Assembly: GCA_039602395.1 (NCBI GenBank)
Contig: JBCNJP010000012.1
Location: 22,820,396-22,884,395, forward strand
Origin: Deinandra increscens subsp. villosa
Taxonomy: Eukaryota > Streptophyta > Magnoliopsida > Asterales > Asteraceae
Direction of reading: 5' to 3'
Length of the DNA: 64,000 nt
Below are positions 33,800-45,111 of this stretch, piece by piece (the stretch's first letter is position 1; each line of letters starts with the position of its first letter). The position numbers and the translations under genes were made by a program. The notes below the pieces were generated by a model. The model was not told where the DNA came from. It saw nothing but the letters and a program-made list of their open reading frames with translations, and searched no databases.

Positions 33800-35107
33800 G
33801 GAATTTTATGGAAAAATTGCATGAAATAATCCCAACTTTTCCCCGTTCGCAAATAATAGTCCAACCTTCCGAAATTGCAAGGGGCAGTCCCACCTTGTCA
33901 TTATTTTGCAACGAACAGTCCCGCCGTTAAAAAAAACTAACGGCGTTAAATCTTGCTGACGTGGCGAGTACCGTGGCAATTTTTTTTCTTAAGTTATCCA
34001 GTCACCATCCTAATCATCACTCCACCACCCCCACCACCGACAGCCATCACCCCCACCACCAACAGCCACCACCCCCACCACCAACAGCCATCACCCCCAC
34101 CACCAACAGCCACCACCCCCACCACCAATAGCCACCACCGGTCATCTTCTCCGGCGACCTCCGGTCTTCTCCGACCACCAGCCACCACCATCTTCGGTCG
34201 TCTTCTCCGGCCACCAGCCACCACCATCTCCGGTCGTCTTCTCCGGCCACCAGCCACCAACAAAAACCCAATTAACCAACCACCTTCAAACTAACATATC
34301 TTCTTCAAATCTTGACGAAAATCGATTCCGTAAATTGCTGCAGATTCGTGAAGACGAGAGGATTCAAACTAGTACCATAATTGATATGTTTTGATGAGGT
34401 TTGAGCATCGAACGACTATCTCCGATGAACTAAGTTTTTTGTGAAATTGAAATCTTCTCAAATCAACACCAAAACACGTTCTGATTATTGCAACAGATTT
34501 GTGTGATAAAAAGGAGTCTATTGGTACCAAATTTATACGATATGGTTGAGTATTTCTAAAATCACCATTGAAGAACTTGGAAGAACACACATACGAAAAA
34601 CTCAACGATCTTGTGTAATATTGATACCTACACATTCAGTTTGATCACACGAGTCTAAATCAACAATCGGTTTTCAATTTCGTTGTGTTTTGAGCAAATC
34701 ACAGTTACTCGATTTTTCATAGTTGTCAGAGCAAGTTATTCGGCCTTCAAAGCTTAACGAAACATATCAAGTATGGTGCTAGATTTGTTCGTCTAGTGGA
34801 TACGAGTTCAACGCATTTCTCGGATTCGGATTTTCATCAATTTTTTATCAAGATATGCTTAATTGAAGTTGGTTGGTTGTTTTGGGTTTGGTTCGCCGGA
34901 AAAAATCGTAGGTCGCCGGAAAAATCGCAGGTCGCCGGAGTACACATCGGATTACACGTCATCAGTATTTGACGGCATTATTTTTTTTAACGGAGGGACT
35001 GTTCGTTGCAAAATAATGACAAGGTGGGACTGCCCCTTGCAATTTCGGAATGTGGGATTATTATTTGCGAACGGGGAAAAGTTGGGATTATTTCATGCAA
35101 TTTTTCC
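33800..35107. mobile_element. Second MULE-like element, in element 1
   Basis: Inverted ends of about 150 bp share AAAAATTGCATGAAATAATC, CCCCGTTCGCAAATAATA and AATTGCAAGGGGCAGTCCC. The flanks TTAAACATA (33791-33799) and CTAAACATA (35108-35116) form a likely 9-bp TSD with one mismatch. The left end carries about 10 extra bases relative to the right. The interior holds proline/histidine-coding minisatellites and TCGCCGGAAAAA repeats, perhaps from captured host DNA. Confidence 0.8.
34019..34260. repeat. Two minisatellites in the MULE interior
   Basis: A 22-bp unit (CAGCCATCACCCCCACCACC plus AA) is repeated about five times at 34019-34138. A unit of about 36 bp containing CGGTCGTCTTCTCCGG and CCACCAGCCACCACC is repeated about three times to 34260. 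Long open frames on both strands are repeat artefacts. Confidence 0.8.
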
Positions 35108-35612
35108 CTAAACATATGTACAACTACCACTTGTAAAAATATGTGAAAAAAAGAAAATTGATCGATCAACACCGACACTTTTCAGTTTGAGTTTGGAAAA
35201 CACATTTTTAATCAAAAATTCCTTTTGAAAGACTTTTTGTAAATGATAAAGCATTGAAACTCTAAATTATGCAAGTCCTTCACTATCAACAACACTTGCT
35301 TAATAGGTCTTCTTGAAAAAACCTGCAGACACCAGATAAAACATTAGTGGTTTTGGGATCGGCCTGACTCAACAGCCTTGGGTCGCCTGGTGTCTTCAAC
35401 AAAATCTTTGTTGGCCATTGAATCCACTCAGGGTTTCCATATCATCGGCAAATTAGATTTTTGAAATGAACCAACAAAGTTATCAATTTTCATCTTTGAC
35501 CAAGACGACTTACTAGTTGATTTGAACATGGTTGGTTATAGTTCATTAAAAAGTTGACCATTTAAATCCACAAATTTTGTCATTTTTTTCACATAAGATT
35601 GTGTTGCTGCAT

Positions 35613-38415
35613 TCATAGAACACTGAGCAGCCAGATGTCCAGCTGACGACATGGATAACACTTTCCTTGAAAAATATTTAGCGAACTCTGTTCAAAATCA
35701 TGTCCAAACATTGTTTTATTCGAAAAATTATTTGATTTTCTATTTCCTTGCTTAGCAAAAAATATCATAGTAACCAAAAGAAGTATAAGAAACAAATGAA
35801 TCAAATAAATCATCGTAGAATCATACCTGGGAGATGAACTTCGTGGTGAATAGTTCAAACCACTTGAAGAACCTCTAGAAAAATAACGATCATTTCTTGA
35901 TGTAAACACATTCAACTTCTTCTATTCTTATTGATGTTGGTGAATCTGAACATGCTTAGCAACAACTTTCTTCGTTTCCTGTTTTGCCTGCTGAACTGGC
36001 ACCTCCTTGACCTCATAACCAATTCCCTTATGCTTGTAACAAGGAAGCTTTGATGATTTGAGAACCCGAAGCATTCTTTTCATTGGCTTCTCTAGTAAAT
36101 TTAGCCTTGATACCCTTCAGATTGTTCTCGACATTACACCTTTCTTCTTTCCATACTTAGACTTTTTCTTCTTTTCTGAAGCTGGAGTTGCAAACTTTGA
36201 GTAATCATACAGTTCTTCATTTAGATTGACCGGAGCATATGAAAACTTTGACATATCAACCGGTGCAAGAACTTTATGCAAATATGCTTCCTTAACACTA
36301 TCTTCACTCTTCTCCTGTTTGTACAAATAGTTTAAAAATATAGGTGCTAGATTGTAATTCTTTACTTGTCTCTGCAAATCAAGAATCTCGAGCTTCAGCT
36401 CTGAAATATTTGTTTGAGCATCTAGTAAATCCTTTTGAGAAGCAATAAACTGTCCAGACAGCTCATTATATTCATATTTATGCAGTCTTCTCAAATCACA
36501 TTCTTCCAAAACTTCTTCTATAACCTTCTTCCATGTCTTCTTGAAAATATCAACATGTTTTGTCAACGCTTCATTTTTATCTCGGAAAAGAACATTTGCT
36601 TCCTGAAGTTTGAAACTTCTTCTTGAAGACTAATTACTTTTTTAGCAGCTTCAATAACAGTTTGAAACTTCTTCTTGAAGACTAATTACTTTTTCATGAA
36701 GAGAACAGGATAGCTTTTTCCAACAAAAAGCATCAAAATCTTCAATAGCTTTCTTAGCTTGAGCTTTAGCCTTTTCACATTCTTCAATCAATCATTTCTT
36801 CTCTTTCACCAAATCTTCATTGATTTTAGCAAAATCATCACATTTTTGTTGTGAACTCTCCAATTCTTCCTTAACCATTATGATTTCTTCAGTGACCAAA
36901 CTCATTTCCCTCAACAAAGATTCATTCTTTCTATTGGCAATAACACAAGCTTGACACTGAACACCCGCTTCCATTTACTCTTTTGTGACAGCTTCAGTAG
37001 CATCTTCTACCACTGTCTCACATGAACTTGTTTCAGAACCAGAACCAGTCATACTATCATCACTTTGTGCTATTCTAACAAGAAAAGTAGATTCATCTGG
37101 AAACTGTTCACTCCAATCATAAACTTTATTGACTTGAGTCATGGAAGCTTTTCCCTCTGCATTGTTTGACGTATGAGAAAAACTTTTAGCATTATTGGGT
37201 GTTTGTGTTTTCTTCTCAGAATTAGAATGACCATCTTTAATGAATTGTATTCTCTAGCAAAATGTCCAAACTGTGAACAATTGAAGCACTTGACCTTTGA
37301 TTTGTCCAATCCAATTTTACATTCTGGATACAAATCTTTTCTTCCAGTTCTCTTCATGAACCTCTTTGCTCTTTACACAAGCATTGCCATAGACCAGTTA
37401 AGATCCATACGTTCAAGATTATCGCGATCATCAAAATCTTCATTAAACAGACCAGCATTTAGCATACTTCCAGTTATCGATCCATAATATGAAGACAATA
37501 AAGTAGAAATCAAATATAAATGTTCATTAGTCGTCTTGGCATAAAATGCAGTCTGATTTGGTTGATTTGGGATTCTAAAATTGCAACTTGAAGAATAATA
37601 AGAATTTTCAGATTTGCCAGCAAGAAAAGTTATAGTAGGTAATGGACTGAAAATACTTGACTTACTAGCATTGATGGTTGAATCATTTTCACCATAATAC
37701 ACTCCTGGATTTTGAACTTGTGCAGGCATGGTCTTATTCACATTCCATTCTGTATCTCGCCTGTATCTCTCAAGCAAATCAGTGAACTTCAAATTTGAAT
37801 ACTCTTTGTCATGAGTTATCATCATCACATAGTTTTCCTATTTTTTAGGTAATGCCTCTAGTAACTTTTCTTTCAAATCAGCTTCATCTTTTTGTGATGT
37901 TCACCAAATTTACTTCACTCATCAGATTTGAAAATCTAGTAATCATCTTTGAAATATCTTCATTTGGATAATGGTTGAAATTTTCAAACTATTTCTTTAA
38001 AACCTTTTGTTACTTTTTTGAACTGGTCATTACACTCACATGTTTTCTGTAATGCATCCCACAATTCTTCCGATGTGGTATAAGCTGAAAACTGATGTAA
38101 CAAATCTTTGGGTAATGCCATGTTAATGTTCCATAAGCTTTTTGGTCTGCTTGCTACGCCTTCTTTTGGTGAGATGTGAAACTTCTTTGTAATACTGGTC
38201 TTCCATTCATAAGAGGATATACATTTTGTTCATTAGAAGATAACCATAGATCAATATCATTGGTACCCACGTATGCTTCAATCGTTTACCCAACTATGAT
38301 AATCTTCCAATTTGAGCAACTTGTGAACTCTATGACTTGTTCCTATTTCATTATCATAGTTAATAAGAGCTTGCATCGTGGTTTGCATTGCAGAAGATGC
38401 TTGATAATCAGACAT
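35613..38415 (-). pseudogene. Long Gag of Gag-only element 1, disrupted
   Basis: The start is the minus-strand ATG at 38415 (MSDYQASSAMQTTMQALINY), followed by LLKLEDYHSW and a copia-type Gag core (ALPKDLLHQFSAYTTSEELW). Knuckle 1 (37247-37288) reads CFNCSQFGHFAREY, its last Cys changed to Tyr. A long heptad-rich region (about 36117-37000) is predicted to be coiled coil. A second knuckle near 35620-35670 begins CYPCRQ and continues GHLAAQC in another frame. Many stops and frameshifts are present. The architecture is the same as in element 2. The knuckles suggest RNA binding and the coiled coil self-assembly. No enzyme domain follows. Confidence 0.82.
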
Positions 38416-39167
38416 TTTGAATTTGTATTATCGGGTTCTAAAACTTCAAATGCAAAACGGAGGTCTTAGAAGTGAAATTTGGGGGTCAAAACGGAGGATA
38501 CTAGCCATAAGGTGACTAAAAGTGTAGATCTCGTCGAGATGGTCATTTTGGCTGGCGATACACCTTCTAACTCCAGACGGATCTCAAGTTACGTACGTTT
38601 TAGTGAAACCCAACAAATGTTGTTCAACGAACCAAACAATCTCTCACAAACCGAATATTGTCAGACGAACCAAAAACCCAACACACTTGATCAGAGAACC
38701 GAGTTTTAACTGACTAAAAACTAATAAATCGAGAATCTTGACGAACCGACAAAGTCAGCGAACCAAGCTCTTCTCAGCGAACCGACGATTCTGCGAAATA
38801 TCTGCCACGAACCGAAAAATAGCCGCTACGAACTGACGAAGGAGATTGCCTGACCAAACCAAATACTAGCGAACCAAAATCCTTTAAGATTGACCACGCG
38901 AACCAGAACACTCAGCCGGCGAACCAACAGATCTAAGCTGCGAATCAAAATTTTCCGAACGAACCCGAGGAAAAATTCTCTAAATCTTTCGAATTTGAAG
39001 GTTCTGACGTGTAATTTTCAGCAGTAAGCAATAAAAACACAAAAGGAATACTCTGAAAGCAATTTGAAGACCAGAAAAGTTGAAAACGATGATTTTGACT
39101 CAAAATCCACTTTCTCTCTCAAAAAACTCGAAACTCACTAATTTGGATCTGCAAATGACACCAGAAA
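38416..39167 (-). other. 5' leader of element 1 with GCGAACC motif array
   Basis: About eleven copies of CGAACC (mostly GCGAACCAA or ACGAACCGA) are scattered over 38600-38965, between the PBS and gag. The same CGAACCA core forms the palindromes in this element's LTRs. No ORF is supported. Role unknown. Confidence 0.6.
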
Positions 39168-39179
39168 GCTCTGATACCA
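39168..39179 (-). other. Primer binding site of element 1
   Basis: The minus strand reads TGGTATCAGAGC two bases inside the 5' LTR, an exact match to the initiator tRNA-Met 3' end complement. Confidence 0.93.
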
Positions 39180-39181
39180 CT

Positions 39182-39514
39182 TGTAAATGCGAGGAGCGAT
39201 GGATCGTTTACTGATCTAGTGAAATCGAGATGAATTAGAAGAACACAAAGGTAAATAAGCTTGATTTTTATTGATCAGAAGATTTGGTTGATACACACAC
39301 AGAATGCACACAGTTAATAGATGACGGAAGTAATAAGAGTTCTAAACTAAGCACAAGGCAACCTATGTATAGGCAGACTGACCAACGAACCATTGGTTCG
39401 TTGCTCATGAACAATTGGTTCGTGGCTCGGTTTGTTGGCATCCTAACACACATTTAGCTCTATTCTAGATACAACACACGAGACACACTAACGCATACAG
39501 ATTATGCTCTAACA
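39182..39514 (-). repeat. 5' LTR of Gag-only element 1
   Basis: This 333-bp LTR is about 90% identical to 30923-31271. Its CGAACCATTGGTTCG palindrome (about 39385-39399) is kept. Its TATA box is weakened, with the equivalent of TATAAATAT reading TATACATAG on the minus strand. Confidence 0.92.
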
Positions 39515-39519
39515 TAAAC

Positions 39520-39847
39520 AATCTTCAAACTGAATTATTGTTTCAACTCAACAACATGTCCATAAACTATAAACTTCTTCAAGAAAACAATAAAAAGGAA
39601 AAAATATCCTAATAGGAAACAAGTTTAAAAATTTTGAGGAAGAAATGAACTCTCTCCTCTCTGAGTTCCATCAACTTAAAGAAGAGAGAGAAAATACAAT
39701 GATAAAATTTAGGGCTCTTGAAAACATAAAATTCAACAATGAAGAAAAGATTGATTACTATGAGACTAAAAGAATAAACCTTTATAAAAAACTTCACATG
39801 GAAAGAAAGAAAATCCATGGTCTTATAGATGCTTATGAAAAACAAAA
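39520..39847 (+). pseudogene. Copia Gag, coiled-coil part between two insertions
   Basis: The frame continues from 30917 across the element 1 insertion. It is heptad-rich (NLQTELLFQLNNMS, then MNSLLSEFHQLKEEREN and LIDAYEKQ). Two stops (TAA, TAG near 39610-39615) lie in it. Element 2 inserted at 39848. The next Gag bases resume at 45112. Confidence 0.75.
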
Positions 39848-40176
39848 TGTTGATACATGGTCCTGATCGTCATGTGAAGTATCGAATACAAGACGAATCA
39901 CACAAGATTGCTGAGGTCCGAACTCAGGCCGAACTTGGAGTTCGGACATGGCCGAACGTTGGGCCGAACCTGAGGTTCAGACCAACGTGATTCAACTTGT
40001 ATAAATAGGATGTCTTGTATAGAATTCATAAGTTTCTGAGTGACATCTTCTCTGTGTACTTTGTTGTCATCTCTGTGGTTAATACAAGTCATTTGTATTT
40101 ACTCTTTGTGTTTCATCTCGTATTACATTGATTTCATTATGACTAAGTAGAAGATCTACACGCTCAGGCAATTTCA
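39848..40176 (+). repeat. 5' LTR of Gag-only element 2
   Basis: It runs from TGTTGATACATGG to GCAATTTCA and is near-identical to 44778-45106. A third copy lies inverted at 47843-48171. Confidence 0.95.
39915..40008 (+). promoter_or_regulatory. CCGAAC palindrome array and TATA box of LTR 2
   Basis: Alternating CCGAAC and GTTCGG units (39915-39983) lie directly upstream of TATAAATAG (40000-40008). The downstream LTR has the same layout (44845-44913, TATA 44930-44938). Confidence 0.7.
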
Positions 40177-40178
40177 AG

Positions 40179-40190
40179 AGGTATCAGAGC
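40179..40190 (+). other. Primer binding site of element 2
   Basis: AGGTATCAGAGC lies two bases after the LTR. It matches initiator tRNA-Met except at the first base. Confidence 0.88.
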
Positions 40191-40315
40191 ATTTGGCTTG
40201 CTCTACTGGTCGGAAATCATTGTTTTTTGGAATTTTGAGTTCAAATTCACGATTTTGCGAAAATGTCAATCATTTTTGAGTTCGTTTGATTGTTTCGAGT
40301 GTGCTTCAAAGAAAA

Positions 40316-43181
40316 ATGTCATCTAAACAAAAGAAAGCTTATCAAGCTGAGAAAAAGGCGTATGGTACTTTAACGATGGCATTGCCTAAAGAGTTACTTC
40401 ATCAATTTGCTGGTAACTACACATCAAAAAGTTTATGGGATGCTTTGGAAAAACGATGTGAAGGCAATGACCAATACAAGAAAAGTCGACAAAAGGTTTT
40501 GAAGAAAGAGTTTAATAGTTTTAAGCATTATCAAAATGAAACGATTCCCAATCTGATTGCAAGATTCGCTCATCTGATGAGTGAAACACGTTTGGTGAAT
40601 CTTACTAAAGAAGAAGTTGATATGAAAGAAAAGATCTTGGTAGCTTTGCCTGAAAAATGGGAGAATTATGTGATGATGATTACTCATGACAAGGATTTTT
40701 CAGGATTGTCTTTCAATGATTTGGTTCAAAGAATTCAGGCTAGAGATATGGAGTTAATGGTGAACAAATTCTCTTCCTACGCAAAGTCAGAATCCTGCTG
40801 TATATCATGGTGAAAATGATTCTACATTGAATGTTGGAAAGTCTAATATTCTTAATTCTACACCCCCTACAGCATTTCTGGCAGGTAAATCTGAAATTCC
40901 AAGTTATTCATCTGCTGGTTGTACTGTGTCAATTCCAAGTTCTTCGATTCAAAGTGCAATGTCTGTTCAAACTGTTGATGATTATAATGCATTTATGTCT
41001 GCATTAGTATTTTCATACTTTGGTGTTATCACTGGTGCTGTGAGTAATGCTGAGTTAGCAAATGAAGATTACGATCAAATTGACTATGATCATTTAGAGG
41101 AAATGGATCAAAATTAGCAGTATGCTATGTTGGTTCGGAGAACAAAGAAATTTTTCAATAGAACTGGTAAGAAGAGATTGAATCAGGAAGGGAAGATTGG
41201 TTTGGACAAGTCAAAAGTGAAATGTTATAAGTGTTCAGTTTATGGTCATTTTGCTCGAGAATGTCCAAGTTCTGCGGAAAGTAAACTGAAGACTGGTCAA
41301 CATGCACATTTAGTTTTTCATCCATAAAATGAAGCTGAAAAGGTTGAGAAGAAATCTGTTACTTTTGCTCATGATTGGACCAATACATTTGTGCATTCAA
41401 ATGAATTTGCATGGAATGCAGATTCAGAAGTTAAAAAGGATCATGTTCGAATTACTGTTGCTCTGACTGTTCGTCATGCTCATGATGACAACTTTCTGAC
41501 AGATTCCGATTCTTATTCAAGTGTATCTTTGGTTCAAGAAGAATTACCTAAAGTTTCTACTAGTTCAAAAGTTGACAAGTTTGAATGTCTTAAATGTAAG
41601 ATATTGCTCCAGACGGTTGCCAGTTTTGAACAACGTTGTCAACTATCAACTGAAGAGAGTGTGGTGCTCAAGAAAGAGTTAGAAGATTTTCAAAAGAAGC
41701 ATTATGCGTTAGTTCATGTTCATGAGGATATTTTAAAGGAAAAGTCTCAATTGGCTGAAGAATGTGCACAAGCTAAAGCTAAAGCTTTAGACGCAGCTCA
41801 AGATTTTGAGAATTTATTTGAGAAAAGTTATCCAGTTCAGCAAAAGTATCCGGAAACTAGTGCTCTTATTGCTACAACTGCTGTTACTGTTGAAAAGCTT
41901 CAAAATAAGATCTCTATGCTTCAAGATGAGATTGTTCTGTACCGAGACAAGAATGAAGTATTAACTAAGGATGTTGAGATCTATAAGCAGAAGAGAGAAA
42001 GTGTTCTTCAAGAATTGTTTGCAGAATGTGAGATCAGGAAGTTACAAACTTATGAATATGATGATCTCAATGCAAAGTTCATCAAGTTACAAAAAGGAGG
42101 TGTTTGAGGCTCAACAACAGATCAATGATTTGAAATTGGAAATTTTAGAGCTAAAAACACAAGTGAAGAATTGCAATTTGTCTCCGACATTGCCAAATTT
42201 TTTATACAAGCAGGATCAGAGTTCAGAAAGTTCTCAACAAGAGGATGTTCACTCGGTTCCTCAACCAGTGGATTTAATTGAAGTTACTTCTGCTCCGCTT
42301 GATCCTAAGGCTAAAGGGCATGATTACTCAAAATTTTCCACTCCACCAAGAAGAACAAGTCTAAATCTAAGAAGAAGGAGAAGTCTTTGGGTGAAACTCC
42401 AAAATTTGTGTCAAAGTCTATGCTTCTGGAAAATGAAAAAGTTTTTGATAAAGTTGTGTCAAGTTCTTCATCTGCAACCGAAGAAGAAAAAGGCTTAACT
42501 GAGAAGAACAAGCTGAAAGATATCAAAGCTAAATTCACTAGTGACGCTAAGTCACGAGGAGCTTCAAGTTCTTCTTCCAATTCTTCAAAGAATCAAGGAT
42601 CTAAACACAAAGGTTTGGGTTACAAAGTGAAGGAAGAACATGTTCAGGCTAAGAAACCAGTGAAGGCTGAGAAGGTTTCTAAAGCAAAGGTTGCAAAGAA
42701 ATCACCATCTCAGAAATAATCTTCTTATTCTTCTGGAAGATCGTCATCTTCAAGGAGTCCATCTCCTAGGTATGATTCTTCTGATGGTTTCTTTGATAAT
42801 TTTAGTTCCGCACATTCATCTAGTTTTTCAAAATCAAAACAATTTTCAAACAATTTTAGAGAAAGACTTTGTTATGTATGTCGTCAACCAGGACATCTAG
42901 CTACCGATTGTCTGACGACTGCATATATCCACAAAACCGCCAAATATGTGGATAACAAAGGTCAAATTTTTGATGAGCCATGGTCTCCAAAGATTAAATC
43001 AACTCGTCAATCGTCTTGGTCTAAACTGAGTACGTCGGTTGAATCTGATTCTGGTTCTGATCAAAACTTAAAGATTTTACAAATGTGGAAACCGAAAGTT
43101 GTTTCCTTGGCTAGCAACGACTATGTGGAAGACACCGGGCGACCCGAAGCTGTTGAATCGGGTCGATCCCAGAGCGACTAA
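40316..43181 (+). pseudogene. Long Gag of Gag-only element 2, disrupted
   Basis: The frame opens at ATG 40316 (MSSKQKKAYQAEKKAYGTLT) and lacks the first about 100 residues seen in element 1. The copia Gag core follows (ALPKELLHQFAGNYTSKSLW, ALPEKWENYVMMITHDKDFS). Knuckle 1 (about 41221-41262) reads CYKCSVYGHFAREC. About 250 residues of likely coiled coil lie at 41590-42180. A serine/lysine-rich stretch comes next, then knuckle 2 (about 42870-42911), CYVCRQPGHLATDC. The frame closes at 43181. Lesions are frameshifts near 40768, 42100 and 42345, and stops at 41115 (Trp in element 1), 41325 and 42717. The knuckles suggest RNA binding. The coiled coil between two knuckles is unusual for Gag. Confidence 0.87.
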
Positions 43182-43826
43182 TGGTTTATTTGGTGTCTAG
43201 CAGGTATTTCAGGAAGACCTTTCGGTGATTGGAAAATTGCTGATTGTGGAATATCTGTGTTAATTTAACATGAATTTCAAAATCAAATTTTGTTTTTCGA
43301 AATGCTAAACTAAGAGTATTTGTGTTGGTTGATCATTTTTTCTTGGTTTTTCACTTCGTCTCATTCTGAGGGTGAGTTTTTTTTTTGCTAAAATACAAAA
43401 ATAGTATGTTGTTTTTCAAATCGTAAAAATGAAAATCTATAAATAGAGTTGTCATTTTTAGGGGGAGAAATTTGAAAAAGACAAAAACATTGAAACATGC
43501 AAAAAGGCAAAAACATTGAAAAATGAGAAATTGTATCCGACGTGTTTGGGAAATGATGATACATTGGCTGACATTGTCTGACTCATGGATAAAGTAAGTG
43601 AAAAAGCCATAAGACCATTTCATCTTTGTGCAAGGTAGGCTCGGCAAATCAGAAAGTATACAAATGTGATATACACTAAATCTGGTGCTTGACCTAGTGG
43701 ACAAAATCTTGATGCATATTTCATGATATATCAAGAAAAAGATATGTGAAAAATAAAATGAGAAGTCACTGTGTATACATGTGTTCATTTTGCAAAGATT
43801 TAAACTTGTTTGATTTTCTTTATTTT
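43182..43826 (+). other. 3' non-coding region of element 2, before the hairpins
   Basis: No ORF is supported. Parts match element 1 in reverse, including GGCTCGGCAAATCAGAAAGT, GACCTAGTGGACAA and TGTGTTCATTTTGCAAAGAT. Confidence 0.6.
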
Positions 43827-44065
43827 GTCAAACGATCGGACTTTCTCTGCGTATCGAAAGATCGACCTGATCGTTGTTCGTTTGACGTTCTGCTTTATTT
43901 TCTTTGGTGTTTCGTATAACTCATCGGACTTTCTCTGCGTGTACGGGAGTACCGACCTCATTGTTGTTGAGTTATACAACTTCAACTTGTTTTATTTTCT
44001 AATTTTGTTAAATTCGACGCCTTATCTGCGTGTCGAAAGATCGACCTTAAGGTAGACTATTTAAC
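43827..44065 (+). other. Array of three hairpins in element 2
   Basis: Hairpin 1 is GTCAAACGA..TCGTTTGAC (43827-43835, 43878-43886) with inner CTTTC..GAAAG. Hairpin 2 is GTATAACTCA..TGAGTTATAC (43914-43923, 43968-43977) with inner TCGG..CCGA. Hairpin 3 is GTTAAAT..ATTTAAC (44007-44013, 44059-44065) with inner CCTTA..TAAGG. All three carry TCTGCGT in the loop region and a CGACC phrase on the 3' side. Hairpins 2 and 3 are kept in element 1. Confidence 0.65.
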
Positions 44066-44763
44066 GTTTTTATTTCTTTTTGCATGGAACACAGTTGACT
44101 ATATCATGGTTACAATCATTATGTGATTAAAATCACAAATAAAATCACAATATCTGAGTATGTTTGATAGTGTGGGGTACACTGGTCAATGCAAACTTAA
44201 TCAATACCTTTACATAACCATATGTTATGAGTATGATTCTGCCAGAGTTTAAAGTAGGACAAATTATATCTGCAATCGACATGGCTTATGTGCTTCAATA
44301 GTTGAAATTGAAATGTAGTTCAACATGTTATGACCAATATGATCCCAGGTTGTGATCTTTCTCACAAAAGACAAAAAATAGTGTCTGATTCGGTAATGCT
44401 TTTACTTTTCTTATCAGAAAATACTAAAAAGATTTTAGGTGTGTCTTGATATAAAGTTTCTAAAAGTCAAAAAGATTTTGTTTCTGATTTCTTTTCGATT
44501 GATCAACACAGAATTCAAATCAACTTTCAAAATCAAAATATCTTGGAGTCTCTAAGAGACGTTTTGCACCAAGAGTATTTATGTTGGCAGGTTTCTAAGT
44601 GGAAAGAGATCATCAAAACTTCACGTCTTTTGAAGATTGTTGATAAAGAGATTACACACGATGCAATATTAAGTATTCAAGATCGAACTCATCGTCAAGA
44701 TCGAGGAAGAGTTTGATTGAAGATACGAGATACGAGTTTAATGGAGGAGATGATACTGCACAT
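44066..44763 (+). other. 3' non-coding region of element 2, after the hairpins
   Basis: Conserved non-coding phrases shared with element 1 (in reverse at about 32700-33110) include GTGTGGGGTACACTGGTC (44169-44186) and TGATCTTTCTCAC. Part of the region also recurs at 52700-53260. No coding potential is seen. Confidence 0.6.
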
Positions 44764-44777
44764 GCCGAGGGGGAGTT
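44764..44777 (+). other. Polypurine tract of element 2
   Basis: GCCGAGGGGGAGTT lies directly before the 3' LTR start at 44778. Confidence 0.85.
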
Positions 44778-45106
44778 TGTTGATACATGGTCCTGATCGT
44801 CATGTGAAGTATCGAATACAAGACGAATCACACAAGATTTCTGAGGTCCGAACTCAGGCCGAACTTGGAGTTCAGACATGGCCGAATGTTGGGCCGAACC
44901 TGAGGTTCGGACCAGCGTGATTCAACTTGTATAAATAGGATGTCTTGTATAGAATTCATAAGTTTCTGAGTGACATCTTCTCTGTGTACTTTCTGGTCAT
45001 CTCTGTGGTTAATACAAGTCATTTGTATTTACTCTTTGTGTTTCATCTCGTATTACATTGATTTCATTATGACTAAGTAGAAGATCTACACGCTCAGGCA
45101 ATTTCA
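44778..45106 (+). repeat. 3' LTR of Gag-only element 2
   Basis: This 329-bp copy of 39848-40176 shows about seven substitutions and no indels. Confidence 0.95.
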
Positions 45107-45111
45107 CAAAA

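Larger units (their letters stand above)
30923..39514 (-). mobile_element. Gag-only LTR retroelement 1 (TR-GAG type)
   Basis: The 8,592-bp element is read on the minus strand. Its LTRs are at 30923-31271 (3') and 39182-39514 (5'). The 5-bp TSD TAAAC occurs at 30918-30922 and 39515-39519. The PBS is at 39168-39179 and a purine tract lies at 31272-31283. The interior encodes only a long Gag-like protein. No protease, integrase, RT or RNase H motif was found between it and the 3' LTR. This matches the class described as terminal-repeat retrotransposons with GAG domain. LTR divergence (roughly 10%) makes it older than element 2. It hosts a MULE (33800-35107) and nested Tourist elements (31447-32439). 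Confidence 0.9.
39848..45106 (+). mobile_element. Gag-only LTR retroelement 2 (TR-GAG type), youngest insertion
   Basis: The 5,259-bp element has two 329-bp LTRs (39848-40176, 44778-45106) that differ at about seven positions. The TSD CAAAA occurs at 39843-39847 and 45107-45111. The PBS (AGGTATCAGAGC, 40179-40190) and the polypurine tract (44764-44777) are in place. It encodes only a long Gag with two zinc knuckles and no Pol domain. About 1.6 kb of non-coding sequence after gag contains a tandem hairpin array. The Gag N-terminus is deleted and the frame is broken, so this copy depends fully on other elements. Confidence 0.93.

Noticed and set aside
33953..34294. Proline/threonine-rich and, antisense, glycine/valine/tryptophan-rich frames
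   Set aside because: They follow from the 22-bp and 36-bp minisatellites. There is no start context or domain.
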